DNA from: Deinococcus actinosclerus
Lineage (GTDB): Bacteria > Deinococcota > Deinococci > Deinococcales > Deinococcaceae
Length of the DNA: 64,000 nt
NCBI RefSeq assembly: GCF_001507665.1
Contig: NZ_CP013910.1
Location: 3,088,001 to 3,152,000 of the forward strand
Direction of reading: 5' to 3'
Shown here: piece after piece, positions 20,196 through 29,743 of the stretch
Position numbering within the stretch: the stretch's first letter is position 1
Layout: every line of letters begins with the position of its first letter
Notes under the pieces: generated by a model
Database searches by the model: none
Seen by the model: only the letters and a program-made list of their open reading frames with translations
What the model was told of the DNA's origin: nothing
Made by a program: the position numbers and the translations under genes

Positions 20196-22273
20196 TGGCG
20201 AGTCTGCACCGTTTACCCGTTCAGATGCTGGGCGATCTGGTATCGCCCCGCGCCCTGGAACGCATTCTTCAGGAGGCGGCGCAGTCGCGCGGCTCCACCC
20301 TCGAACTGCTGGACATCGCCACGCTGGAGGACATCCTGAAAAGGGAGGTCTTCAAGCGGCTGCAGCTCAGCGTGCCCGCCCCGCTGGCCAAGAAACGCGT
20401 GTCCGAGGTGCTGGCTGAGCTGCTCAAGGCCACCCAGGAGCGCCTGCTGCCGGCCCAGGGCAGCCAGCTGCCGGCGCTGGAGGAGGCCGCGCGGCGCTTC
20501 TCGCTGTACTTCGACTGGCCGGAAACGCAGCGCCTGCGTGGCGTGCTGACCGTCGCCCGCCAGGAGGAGAAAGACGGCCGGGACATCGAGGATCTGGTCC
20601 GCGAGGCCCAGAACCTGATCGACGCGATGGACCGCCGACTGCAGGAGGGCCTGATCGAACAGGGCCAGGACCTGGCCGAACTCAAGGCCGCCTTCGAGCG
20701 CGTGCAGGGCATGGGCGGCAAGGACGTCCGGCGTCTGGACACCCTGATCGGTCAGATCGACGAGGCGCAGAAGCAGGGCACGCTGCTGCCCGGCGAGGTC
20801 GAGCGCGCCCGCACCATCACCTTCAACCTCCGCAAGCTGCTCGAATCGTCGGTGGTGCAGTCGGTCACGCCCGATCAGGCGGTCATTCCGACGTCCGCGA
20901 CGATCCTGGACCCGCAGGCGCAGGCGCGCGTGCTGGCGCTGGAGCAGGAACACGCCGCGCAGCAGCTGAGCCTCGCCGAGCGCGAGTTCGCGCCGCTGCT
21001 CCAGGGCCGCCCCGACCTGCGCGAGGCGTACGACCGCCTGCGTGCCCTGCAGGGCGGGGGGCAGCTCACGGCCGATCTGGTCGAGGGCTGGCGCTCGGAC
21101 CTGAAGGTGGAGCGCGAGCGGACCCTCAGCGAGCAGCGCGCCCAGCTGGCCCGCCTGGAGGGCGCGCTGGTGCAGGCCACCGCCACCGCCGACATGCGCA
21201 TCGCGCTGGACTCCGCGCGGCACCTGCTCGACAGCGGCAGTCTCGCCACCGACGAGCTCCAGGAACTGATGGACATGCAGGCGGCGCTCGCCTCCGGCGT
21301 GAACGCCAGCGCGCAGCTCGAAACGCAGCGTGAACTGCTGGAGATCGAGCGCTCGGCGCGCAACGTGGCCGGCGCCAGCGAGGAACTCGCCCCGCTGCTG
21401 GCCCAGGCCCGCGCGGGCCTGGGGCAGGGCCAGCCGGTGAACGTCACGGAGCTGTGGACCCTGCTGGAACGCCGCATGGGCGCCGCCGCGCAGGAACGCG
21501 CGGACTTCGACACCCGCGCCGACCGCGTGATCCGCGAGTACGACATGGTGCGCCAGCTGGCCGGCGAGACCACGCAGCGCCTGGGCCGCCTGGCCGACAC
21601 GCTGCGCGCCCAGCGCCGCCTGGGCCGCATGAGCGCGCAGGCCCGCGAACGCTACGAGCAGACCCTGCACGACGCCGAGGCGCTCCTCGCCGAGGCGCAC
21701 GCCGAGTACCGCGCCGCGCAGGAGGTCACCTCCACCTTCGGTCAGGACGCCCTGAGCGGCCTGCTGGACGTGTTCGACTTCCAGGAGAGCACCATCCTGG
21801 ACCCCGATCCGGGCGTGCCGCCCGCCGCGGCCCCGGCGTCCTCCGGCTTCAGCGCGGCAGTCCCTGCCGCCGCACCGGCCGCGAGCGCCGCGTCCCTGTT
21901 CGACACGCTGCTGTCTGGCGCGTCCGTCACGCCCTCACCCGTCCCGGCGACACCGGCACCGGCGGCGGCTGCACCGGCGGCGGCTGCGCCCTTCTCCTTC
22001 AGTTCGGCTGCGGCCCCCACCGAACCGGCAGAGACGTGGCTGTTCGTGCAGGGACAGATCCAGCACGGCGCGCACACCCTCGCCGCGCAGGGCATGGGCA
22101 CGCTGCTGCACCAGGCCAGCGCCCTGGGCCTGCAACGCCTGGACATGGGGGACAGCACGCACGTCTGGTCGGCGCGCAGCACCACGCCCGGCGAGTGGCG
22201 CCTGGGGCGCGCCCTGAACTGGACGGATCTGGACGAGCAGGTCGGCCCCTGGCTGGATACCGGCCAGAGCTGA
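20195..22273 (+). CDS. Large coiled-coil protein, third gene of the roadblock operon
   Basis: A 692-residue cytoplasmic protein. I do not recognise the family. The N-terminus (LVSPRALERILQEAAQSRGSTLELLDIATLEDILKREVFKRL) looks like a small helical docking domain. Residues about 75-560 are almost unbroken charged helix with heptad-like Leu/Ala spacing, predicted coiled coil, with breaks near 240-250 and 410-425. A Pro/Ala-rich linker (about 570-640) leads to a compact C-terminal domain (AETWLFVQGQIQHGAHTLAAQGMGTLL...WRLGRALNWTDLDEQV). The architecture suggests a scaffold linking a roadblock protein to the membrane partner. A strong 11-bp hairpin follows the stop, closing the operon. Confidence 0.75.
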   Translation: MASLHRLPVQMLGDLVSPRALERILQEAAQSRGSTLELLDIATLEDILKREVFKRLQLSVPAPLAKKRVSEVLAELLKATQERLLPAQGSQLPALEEAARRFSLYFDWPETQRLRGVLTVARQEEKDGRDIEDLVREAQNLIDAMDRRLQEGLIEQGQDLAELKAAFERVQGMGGKDVRRLDTLIGQIDEAQKQGTLLPGEVERARTITFNLRKLLESSVVQSVTPDQAVIPTSATILDPQAQARVLALEQEHAAQQLSLAEREFAPLLQGRPDLREAYDRLRALQGGGQLTADLVEGWRSDLKVERERTLSEQRAQLARLEGALVQATATADMRIALDSARHLLDSGSLATDELQELMDMQAALASGVNASAQLETQRELLEIERSARNVAGASEELAPLLAQARAGLGQGQPVNVTELWTLLERRMGAAAQERADFDTRADRVIREYDMVRQLAGETTQRLGRLADTLRAQRRLGRMSAQARERYEQTLHDAEALLAEAHAEYRAAQEVTSTFGQDALSGLLDVFDFQESTILDPDPGVPPAAAPASSGFSAAVPAAAPAASAASLFDTLLSGASVTPSPVPATPAPAAAAPAAAAPFSFSSAAAPTEPAETWLFVQGQIQHGAHTLAAQGMGTLLHQASALGLQRLDMGDSTHVWSARSTTPGEWRLGRALNWTDLDEQVGPWLDTGQS

Positions 22274-22287
22274 GCCGCCCCCGCTTC

Positions 22288-22317
22288 CTGGCCTTCACTC
22301 GACGTGAAGGCCAGTCT
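22288..22317 (+). terminator. Terminator of the roadblock operon
   Basis: CTGGCCTTCAC (22288-22298) pairs perfectly with GTGAAGGCCAG (22304-22314) across a 5-nt loop, followed by TCTT. It marks the end of the three-gene operon. Confidence 0.75.
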
Positions 22318-22364
22318 TCATGAGCGGGGCCGCGCGTCCCCGCGCCCACTGTCAGAATGGGGGC

Positions 22365-23560
<1,196 letters not shown>

Positions 23561-23564
<4 letters not shown>

Positions 23565-25669
23565 AGACCCTCTTCGTCGCCCCGACCCGCAACGGCGTGG
23601 GCCTGAGCAGCACCGCGCTGGGCCTCACCCGGGCGCTGGAACGGCAGGGCCTGAAGGTCGCGTTCCTGAAACCCATCGCGCAGACGCACGAGCTGAGCAC
23701 CGACGACAGCGTGCACTTCGCGCGGGCGCTGGCGCACCTGAGCGTCCCCGACCCCATCCCGCTGGCGCTGGCCGAGGAGCAGCTCAGCCACGGCGGCGAG
23801 GAGGACCTGATGGAGAGCGTCGTGGCGCTCGCGCAGGAGGTCACGCAGGGCGGCGCGGACGTCCTGATCGCCGAGGGGCTGGCGCTGAACGAACGGAACA
23901 CCTACGCCGGGGCGCTGAACGCCAGCCTCGCGCGGAACCTCCAGGCGGACACCGTCCTGGTGTCCAGTCTGGCGGGCGTCACGCCGGGCGAACTGGCCGA
24001 CGAGCTGGAGATCGCCGCGCAGGCGTACCGGCGCAGCGACGGCTCGGGCCTTAGCGGGTACGTGCTGAACTTCGCCCCGCCGGGCCTGGACTACGGCACG
24101 CTGATGGCCGAACTGCGCTCGCGCAGCCGCGTGCTCGCCAGCGGGGAACTGCCGCTTCTGGGCGTGGTGTCGCAGTCGGCGGGCCTGAACGCGCCGCGCA
24201 CGCTGGACATCGCGCGGCACCTGCGCGCCGACGTGGTGAACGAGGGCGAGGCCGCCGTGCGCCGCGTGACGAGCACCGTCGTGACGGCCCGGACCGTGCC
24301 GCGCATGGCGCACCTGTTCGTGCCGGGCGCGCTGGTCGTCACGCCCGGCGACCGCGAGGACGTCATCATGGCGGCCGCGCTGTCGCACCTCAGCGGCGTG
24401 CCGCTGGCGGGGCTGATGTTCACGTCCGGCAGCGGCCCCGAGGAGAGCATCGAGCGGCTGTGCCGCGCCGCGCTGGGCAGCACCCTGCCCGTGCTGCGGG
24501 TGAACACGAACTCCTTCGAGACCGCCTCGCGCCTCTCGCGGCTGGACGCGCGCGTACCGCACGACGACCCGCAGCGGATGGACCGCATGCTGGACTTCAT
24601 CGCCGACCGCCTGGACACCGTGCCGCTCGGCACGCGCCTGCGCGCCCCGCTGGACGGCGAGCGCCGCCTGCCGCCCAGCGCGTTCCGCTACGAGCTGATC
24701 CAGAAGGCCCGCGCGGCCGCCAAACGCATCGTGCTGCCCGAGGGGGACGAGCCGCGCACCGTGAAGGCTGCGATCCGCTGCGTCGAGAAGGGCATCGCGC
24801 GCCCCGTGCTGCTCGCCAGGCCCGAGCGGGTGCGGCAGGTCGCCGAGGGGCAGGGCCTCACGCTGCCCGAGGGGCTGGAAGTCCTCGATCCGGACACCAT
24901 CCGCGCGCTGTACGTCGCGCCGATGGTCGAGCTGCGCAGGAGTAAGGGCCTGACCGCCCCGCAGGCCGAGGCGCAGCTGGAGGACACCGTCGTGCTGGGC
25001 ACCATGATGCTCGCGCTGGGCGAGGTGGACGGCCTCGTGTCGGGCGCCATCCACACGACCGCGAACACCGTGCGGCCCGCGCTGCAGCTCATCAAGACCG
25101 CGCCCGGCTCGAAACTGGTCAGTTCCGTGTTCTTCATGCTGATGCCCGAACAGGTGCTCGTGTACGGCGACGCCGCCATCAACCCCAACCCGAACGCCGA
25201 GGAACTCGCCGACATCGCCATCCAGAGTGCCGACAGCGCCCGCGCGTTCGGCATCACCCCCAGGGTCGCCATGCTGTCCTACTCCACCGGGGAGTCCGGC
25301 AGCGGCGAGGACGTCGAGAAGGTCAAGGCCGCCACCGCCCTGGTGCGCGAACGCCGCCCGGACCTGCTGGTCGACGGCCCCATGCAGTACGACGCCGCCA
25401 GCGTCCTCTCGGTCGGGCAGCAGAAAGCCCCCGGCAGTCCCGTCGCGGGCCGCGCCACCGTGTTCATCTTCCCCGACCTGAACACCGGCAACACCACCTA
25501 CAAGGCCGTGCAGCGCGCTGCCGGGGTGGTCGCCGTGGGGCCCATGCTCCAGGGCCTGCGCAAACCCGTCAACGACCTCTCCCGCGGCGCGCTCGTGGAC
25601 GACATCGTGTACACCATCGCCCTGACCGCCATCCAGGCCACGCAGGTGGAAGCCACCCCCTCGCCTTGA
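23561..25669 (+). CDS. pta: Phosphate acetyltransferase, long form
   Basis: A 702-residue Pta interconverting acetyl-CoA and acetyl phosphate. Domain order: N-terminal BioD-like P-loop domain (TLFVAPTRNGVGLSSTALGLTRALERQGLKVAFLKPI), a DRTGG-type middle domain, and the C-terminal catalytic domain (from about 370: AKRIVLPEGDEPRTVKAAIRC, DGLVSGAIHTTANTVRPALQLI, RVAMLSYSTGESGSG, DGPMQYDAAS, FPDLNTGNTTYKAVQR). Long forms usually carry regulatory N-domains. It is translationally coupled to ackA, so the pair forms the AckA-Pta pathway; acs, which runs in the acetate-to-acetyl-CoA direction, lies 4 kb downstream. Confidence 0.96.
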
Positions 25670-25730
25670 CGGGGTCGCTCACTCGCCGACGCTCTACCCG
25701 CCCCCGGGCTGATCAGGCTGGGGGGCGACC

Positions 25731-26528
25731 GTGGTGAGCCCTGCACCGGCGCGGCATCAGCGGGCCTCGCTGCTCCTCGCGCCCGGTGGGCTGCCTGGGT
25801 ACGTGCTGGACGGCGTGCCGTATGGCCTGCCCCGCTCTCGTGACGTGGCGGCGCTGGCCGCGCGGCATGCCGGGGCGCTGGGGTTCCTGGAGTGGCATGA
25901 CGTCGACGATTCAGCCGCCCGGGCTGTGCAGGCGGGCCGTGCGGTGCGGGCGGCGCTGGTGGCCCGCGCGCTGACCGATCTGGCCGCCGGGGTGCAGCCC
26001 GACGCGCATGGGCTGGCGGCACTGCGTGCCGATCTGCCGGGGGCGGGGGTGGTGCGCGTCCGAACAGACGGCAGCGCCGACAAGACCGACGGGCACCTGA
26101 GCCTGGGGTACCTGCTGGGTGACCGCCCGTACGCGCTGAACCTGCCGGGCGCGGCGGGGCACGAGGGACTGGCGGAACGCGAGGCCATCCGGGTGGCGCT
26201 CTCGCACGCGCGGGCGCTGGGCTTCACGGGGTTTCACGTGCAGAGTGACCACAAGTTCCACGTGCGGCGGTACGGCGAGGACCTGATCCACCGGGGCCGC
26301 CGCAAGTCCGATTCGCTGGAACGGCTGGACGCGCTGGTGGACGATCTGGGGGGCGCGGTGACGTTCGAGTACGTGGGCACGCTGGATACCGACGCGCCGC
26401 ACCGCATGGCGCTGCATGCGCGGGCCCTCTGGCGGCTGGACGGCGGGGTGCCGCTGTCGCGCGCGCAGGGGGTGGCGCTGCGCCGCGTGCACTTCGCGCT
26501 GAAGGCGGGCGGATCGGTGCTGTACTGA
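25731..26528 (+). CDS. RNase H-fold protein with an unknown N-terminal domain
   Basis: A 265-residue protein. Residues about 100-180 look like an RNase HI fold: VRVRTDGSADKTDGHLSLGYLL (first catalytic Asp in TDGS), EGLAEREAIRVALSHARALGF (Glu in AEREA) and HVQSDHKFHVRRYGE (Asp in QSDHKF). So a DED triad is present. The N-terminal 100 residues and the C-terminal region (LVDDLGGAVTFEYVGTLDTDAPHRMALHARAL) are not standard for RNase HI. Two GTG starts (25731, 25734) are equally possible. It may process RNA-DNA hybrids, but activity is inference. A long bidirectional terminator follows. Confidence 0.65.
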   Translation: MVSPAPARHQRASLLLAPGGLPGYVLDGVPYGLPRSRDVAALAARHAGALGFLEWHDVDDSAARAVQAGRAVRAALVARALTDLAAGVQPDAHGLAALRADLPGAGVVRVRTDGSADKTDGHLSLGYLLGDRPYALNLPGAAGHEGLAEREAIRVALSHARALGFTGFHVQSDHKFHVRRYGEDLIHRGRRKSDSLERLDALVDDLGGAVTFEYVGTLDTDAPHRMALHARALWRLDGGVPLSRAQGVALRRVHFALKAGGSVLY

Positions 26529-26539
26529 TCCCGACTGGC

Positions 26540-26574
26540 AGAGGGGCGCGTGATCTGCACGCACGCGCCCCTCT
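26540..26574. terminator. Bidirectional terminator
   Basis: AGAGGGGCGCGTG (26540-26552) and CACGCGCCCCTCT (26562-26574) form a perfect 13-bp stem with a 9-nt loop between two convergent genes. Confidence 0.7.
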
Positions 26575-26585
26575 CCGCTGTCCGG

Positions 26586-27722
26586 TTACCGCCGGGCGCT
26601 GAGCCAGAGCAGCAGGCTGCCGGCGAGGACGGCGACGAGGTCGGGGGCGTACGCGGCGACCGCGCCGGGCAGGGCGCCCTTCTCGCCCATGACGTTGAAG
26701 ACGCTGTACGTGGCGTAGTACGCGAAGGTCAGCATGAGCGCCCAGACGAAGCCGACGTTGCGGCCACTGCGGAAGCTGAACACGGCGAGGCTGACCCCGA
26801 AGAACGCCAGGGCCAGCGCGGCGAGGGGCGCAGCGAATTTCTGGTGCAGCGCGGTGAACTCGGCGGGCGCCTGGATGCCCTGCGCGCGGTAGGTGCTCAG
26901 GCGCGCCCACAGGACGGGCAGGGGATCGTTGACGGGCCGGACCTGCGCGGCGCTGCTGAGGTCCGTGCCGGTGTCCTGGAGGGGCAGGGTGCCGGTCTCG
27001 AAGCTGAGGATGGTGACGGGCCGGGCGTCCTGGTACGTGACGCGCTGCCCGCCTTTCAGGGTGAGGGTGGCGCTGCCGGGGATGAGGCGGCCCTGGCGGG
27101 CGGTGATGACCTCGCGGGGGGGCAGGCCGTCTTGCATGGTGACGATGCGCAGGTCGCGCAGTTCCCCGCCGGGGAGGATCTGCCCGATGCTGATGGCGCG
27201 GCCCAGCGCGTCGCGCAGGACGACGTTCTGCTCGCCGAGGCCCAGGACGCGGGGGTTGGCGAGCACGATCTGCTGCTGCACTTCCCTGATCTGGGTCTGC
27301 GCGCGGGGGACGAGGCCCTCGCCGAGCGCGAAGGCGAGGGCGGTGACGACCGCCCCGAGGATCAGCACGGGCCGGTAGAGGCGCGTGGCGGGAATCCCGG
27401 CGGCCAGGGCGCTCTTGATCTCGCTGTCGGCCGCGAGACGCGACAGGCCCAGCAGCACGGCGAACATCAGCGCGATGGGCAGGGCGCGGGCGGTGGCTTC
27501 CGGGACGTACAGCGCCAGGAGCCGCGCGACGAGCAGCGGGGGCGCGCCCTTGGCGAGCAGCGGCGCCAGGATCTTTTCCAGGCTGGCGACGACCAGCAGG
27601 GCGATCACGGCGGCCAGCGCGCCGAACAGCAGCGGCGCGATCTCGGACAGCACGTAGCGTTCGAAGGTCTTCAGGCGGGGCGCCGGGCGCGGGGTCGTGG
27701 GTTGAGCGAGGGAGCGGGTCAC
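26586..27722 (-). CDS. LptF/LptG family permease (second of pair)
   Basis: A 378-residue permease of the YjgP/YjgQ (LptF/LptG) family. Seen: an N-terminal cytoplasmic stretch, three TM segments (LLFGALAAVIALLVVASLEKIL, ALPIALMFAVLLGLSRLAADSEIKSALAAGI, PVLILGAVVTALAFALGEGLVP), a roughly 170-residue periplasmic beta-jellyroll region, and three C-terminal TMs (KFAAPLAALALAFFGVSLAVFSF, ALMLTFAYYATYSVFNVMG, DLVAVLAGSLLLWLSA). The SRLAADSEIKSALAAGIP coupling-helix region matches the family. In proteobacteria LptFG with LptB2 extract LPS; Deinococcus is known to lack LPS, so the cargo here must differ. GTG start overlaps the upstream gene by 4 nt. Confidence 0.88.
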   Translation of the reverse strand: MTRSLAQPTTPRPAPRLKTFERYVLSEIAPLLFGALAAVIALLVVASLEKILAPLLAKGAPPLLVARLLALYVPEATARALPIALMFAVLLGLSRLAADSEIKSALAAGIPATRLYRPVLILGAVVTALAFALGEGLVPRAQTQIREVQQQIVLANPRVLGLGEQNVVLRDALGRAISIGQILPGGELRDLRIVTMQDGLPPREVITARQGRLIPGSATLTLKGGQRVTYQDARPVTILSFETGTLPLQDTGTDLSSAAQVRPVNDPLPVLWARLSTYRAQGIQAPAEFTALHQKFAAPLAALALAFFGVSLAVFSFRSGRNVGFVWALMLTFAYYATYSVFNVMGEKGALPGAVAAYAPDLVAVLAGSLLLWLSARR

Positions 27723-28765
27723 CGGAGCCTCCAGGCGAGCGCGGCCGCCAGGATCAGGAACACGAGGTTGGGGGTCCAGGCGGCCAGATCGGGCTGCACC
27801 GCCCCGGCGCGGGCCAGGCCGGGCATGGTCGTCCACACGGCGTAGAAGCCCACCAGGAACACCAGGACCGCGCCGAACGCGGCGGCGCGGTTACGCAGCA
27901 GCAGGCCCAGCGCCCCGGCCGCCAGCGCGAACACGATGGGCGTGACGGGGTCGGCGGTGCGCTGCGCGACGGTGAAGGTGGCCTCGCGGCGGTCGGTGTC
28001 GGGCAGGCCGGGGTCGGCGGCGCGCGCCTTCAGGACGGTCGTGGTCGCCTGCTCCACCTCGACGATGGCGGGGCGCAGCCGGTCGGTCTGCGGCACAGTG
28101 ACCGGTCCGGTCAGGGCGCGCGGGGCCTGGCCGGGCCGGGTCTCCCAGGGGTTCAGGAGCGTCCAGGTGCGCCGCTGGGTGTTCCAGGTGCCGGTGCTGG
28201 CGGTCAGGGTGGTCTGCCCGCGCTGCACCATGACGCCCTGGAGCTGGGCCTCGGCGCTGCCCCTGGGCGTGACGACCTTGCCGGCGTAGTACAGCGCGCC
28301 GGGGGGGGCGTAGGTGTATCGCAGCTGTTCGGGGGGCGGGGGGGTCATGTTGTAGATGCCGTACCAGGTGTTCCACCAGCGGGCCATGCCCTGCGGCGCG
28401 AACTGGTTGGCGTTGCCGTACGTGAAGGCCGCGACGAGCAGGAAGGGCAGCGCGATGGGCCACACCAGCCGCAGCGGCGGGACGCCCCCGGCGCTGATGG
28501 CCTTGAGTTCGTTGTCGCTCTGCATGCGCGAGAGCGCCAAGAGGATCGCGAACGGAACGGCCAGCACGAGGCTGCGGTTCAGGAAGCTGGGCGCGAGGCT
28601 CAGGAAGGCTCCGGCGGCGGTGCTCAGGGCGGGTTTGTACGTGATGAGGTTGGCGACGGTGCTGCTCAGGGCGTCCGTGAGTTGCAGCGCGAGGAACAGC
28701 GCGACGCCCGCCGCGTACCAGCGCGTGACCTCGGCCAGAACGAGGCGGATCAGGAGTGACGGCAC
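27719..28765 (-). CDS. LptF/LptG family permease (first of pair)
   Basis: A 348-residue paralogue of the following gene and its probable partner. Seen: TM segments WYAAGVALFLALQLTDAL, SLVLAVPFAILLALSRMQSDNELKAISAGGVPPLRL (the family coupling region), WPIALPFLLVAAFTYG, a periplasmic beta domain (about 110-260), then PVTPIVFALAAGALGLLL, AAAFGAVLVFLVGFYAVWTTMPGLA and NLVFLILAAALAWRL. TAGAAT on the minus strand (28778-28773) lies 7 nt before the GTG, suggesting a leaderless start. The two permeases overlap by 4 nt. No lptB-like ATPase, lptC or lptD is adjacent in the window. Confidence 0.88.
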   Translation of the reverse strand: MPSLLIRLVLAEVTRWYAAGVALFLALQLTDALSSTVANLITYKPALSTAAGAFLSLAPSFLNRSLVLAVPFAILLALSRMQSDNELKAISAGGVPPLRLVWPIALPFLLVAAFTYGNANQFAPQGMARWWNTWYGIYNMTPPPPEQLRYTYAPPGALYYAGKVVTPRGSAEAQLQGVMVQRGQTTLTASTGTWNTQRRTWTLLNPWETRPGQAPRALTGPVTVPQTDRLRPAIVEVEQATTTVLKARAADPGLPDTDRREATFTVAQRTADPVTPIVFALAAGALGLLLRNRAAAFGAVLVFLVGFYAVWTTMPGLARAGAVQPDLAAWTPNLVFLILAAALAWRLR

Positions 28766-28793
28766 GTGCCGGATTCTAGCGGCCCAGCATGAG

Positions 28794-28826
28794 GGCGGCG
28801 GGGGACTGGCGTGCCCACCCGCCGCC
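28794..28826. repeat. 9-bp GC-rich hairpin upstream of the permease pair
   Basis: GGCGGCGGG (28794-28802) pairs with CCCGCCGCC (28818-28826). It lies after the stop of the BRO-like gene on the minus strand and may terminate it; no T-run is seen. Confidence 0.4.
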
Positions 28827-28837
28827 CCCGGATGAAA

Positions 28838-29533
28838 TCAGCCTGCCTGGGGGGGCTGCGCGCCGTGCCAGCCCTGCCGCTCATGCCGCGCGAGGTGCTC
28901 GTGCACCCGGAGGATGGCGGCGTTGCCGTGCGCGCCGCGGTCCTGGATGGCGCGGGCGGTGGCGGCGTCGAGGTACGCGAGGCGCAGCAGTTCGGTGCTG
29001 CTCAGGCCGTCGCGGGTGTGTTTCACGCCGCGTTCGCGGCGGATGGTGGCGCTGTCGGTGCCCAGGACGCTGCGGTTGCTGATGCTGCCCAGCTGCCCGT
29101 AGACGTTCCCGGCGCCGCCATGCCGCGCGACGGTGCTCATGAGTTCGCGGCGGGCGTGGGTGCTGTCCAGGCGCGCGGCCAGCCAGCGCCGCGCTTCGGG
29201 GTCGGGGTTGCGTTCGGCGATGCTGGCGGCGAGGCGCACGTCGCCCTGCAGCGCGCCGGTCAGCAGGTCCTGGGCGCGCTTGCGCCAGCGGCGGGCCTGG
29301 GTGGTGTCCAGCGCGAAGCACAGCGCGGTGAACGCGGGGACGCTCAGGGCGCCTTCCGGGCCGGCGCCGAAGTCGGCGGTGTCGGTGGTCAGGTCGTGGG
29401 CGGCGAGGGTGGCCGTGTGCGCGTCCTCGGAGACGCCCAGCTGCGTCAGGGCCGCCGCCGCGTGGAGGAGGCCGTCCGCGCTGACAGGCAGCCGGACGGT
29501 GCCGAAATCGAGGGTCAGGGGCACGTTCTTCAC
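28838..29533 (-). CDS. Putative BRO-type phage antirepressor-like protein
   Basis: A 231-residue protein. The N-terminal half (LDFGTVRLPVSADGLLHAAAALTQLGV...ALSVPAFTALCFALDTTQARRWRKRAQDLL) has the order and spacing of Bro-N domains, where an aromatic-rich strand pair is followed by a helix with a R-W motif. The C-terminal half (YGQLGSISNRSVLGTDSATIRRERGVKHTRDGLSSTELLRLAYLDAATARAI) resembles the ATxxLRxxLGLxxxxNLRDHLS region found after Bro-N or in DinD-like phage proteins. So a phage-derived DNA-binding regulator is likely but not proven. The GTG start lies 6 nt after TATACT, which overlaps AT-rich palindromes, suggesting autoregulation. A lone gene with no other phage genes nearby. Confidence 0.5.
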   Translation of the reverse strand: MKNVPLTLDFGTVRLPVSADGLLHAAAALTQLGVSEDAHTATLAAHDLTTDTADFGAGPEGALSVPAFTALCFALDTTQARRWRKRAQDLLTGALQGDVRLAASIAERNPDPEARRWLAARLDSTHARRELMSTVARHGGAGNVYGQLGSISNRSVLGTDSATIRRERGVKHTRDGLSSTELLRLAYLDAATARAIQDRGAHGNAAILRVHEHLARHERQGWHGAQPPQAG

Positions 29534-29539
29534 AAGAAA

Positions 29540-29569
29540 AGTATAGCATAAATTATGCTAAAAGCATAA
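29540..29569 (-). promoter_or_regulatory. Overlapping AT-rich palindromic operator and -10 box
   Basis: On the plus strand TAGCATAAATTATGCTA (29544-29560) and TTATGCTAAAAGCATAA (29553-29569) are two 17-bp palindromes (odd centre) that share the half-site TTATGCT. The minus-strand -10 TATACT (29545-29540) abuts them, so a dimer bound here would block transcription of the BRO-like gene. The AT richness is striking in this genome. The sequence differs from the known Deinococcus radiation response motif. Confidence 0.65.
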
Positions 29570-29743
29570 TGACCGGCGGGTGATCAGGCCCATCGCCGGG
29601 ACTGATCCTGCGGGCTCCATCACCCTCCGGGAGCAGGAATTCTGCCTAATACCGGTCCGGTACACCCCTCAGCCCACCACCCCCGCTACACTGAGCGGCA
29701 CGCACAACCCGAACCCCGCTTCCCGACCCCGGAGGTTTCACCC

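Noticed and set aside
29544..29560. Radiation/desiccation response motif (RDRM)
   Set aside because: Length is right but the sequence TAGCATAA/TTATGCTA differs from the known TTATGTCATTGACATAA consensus.
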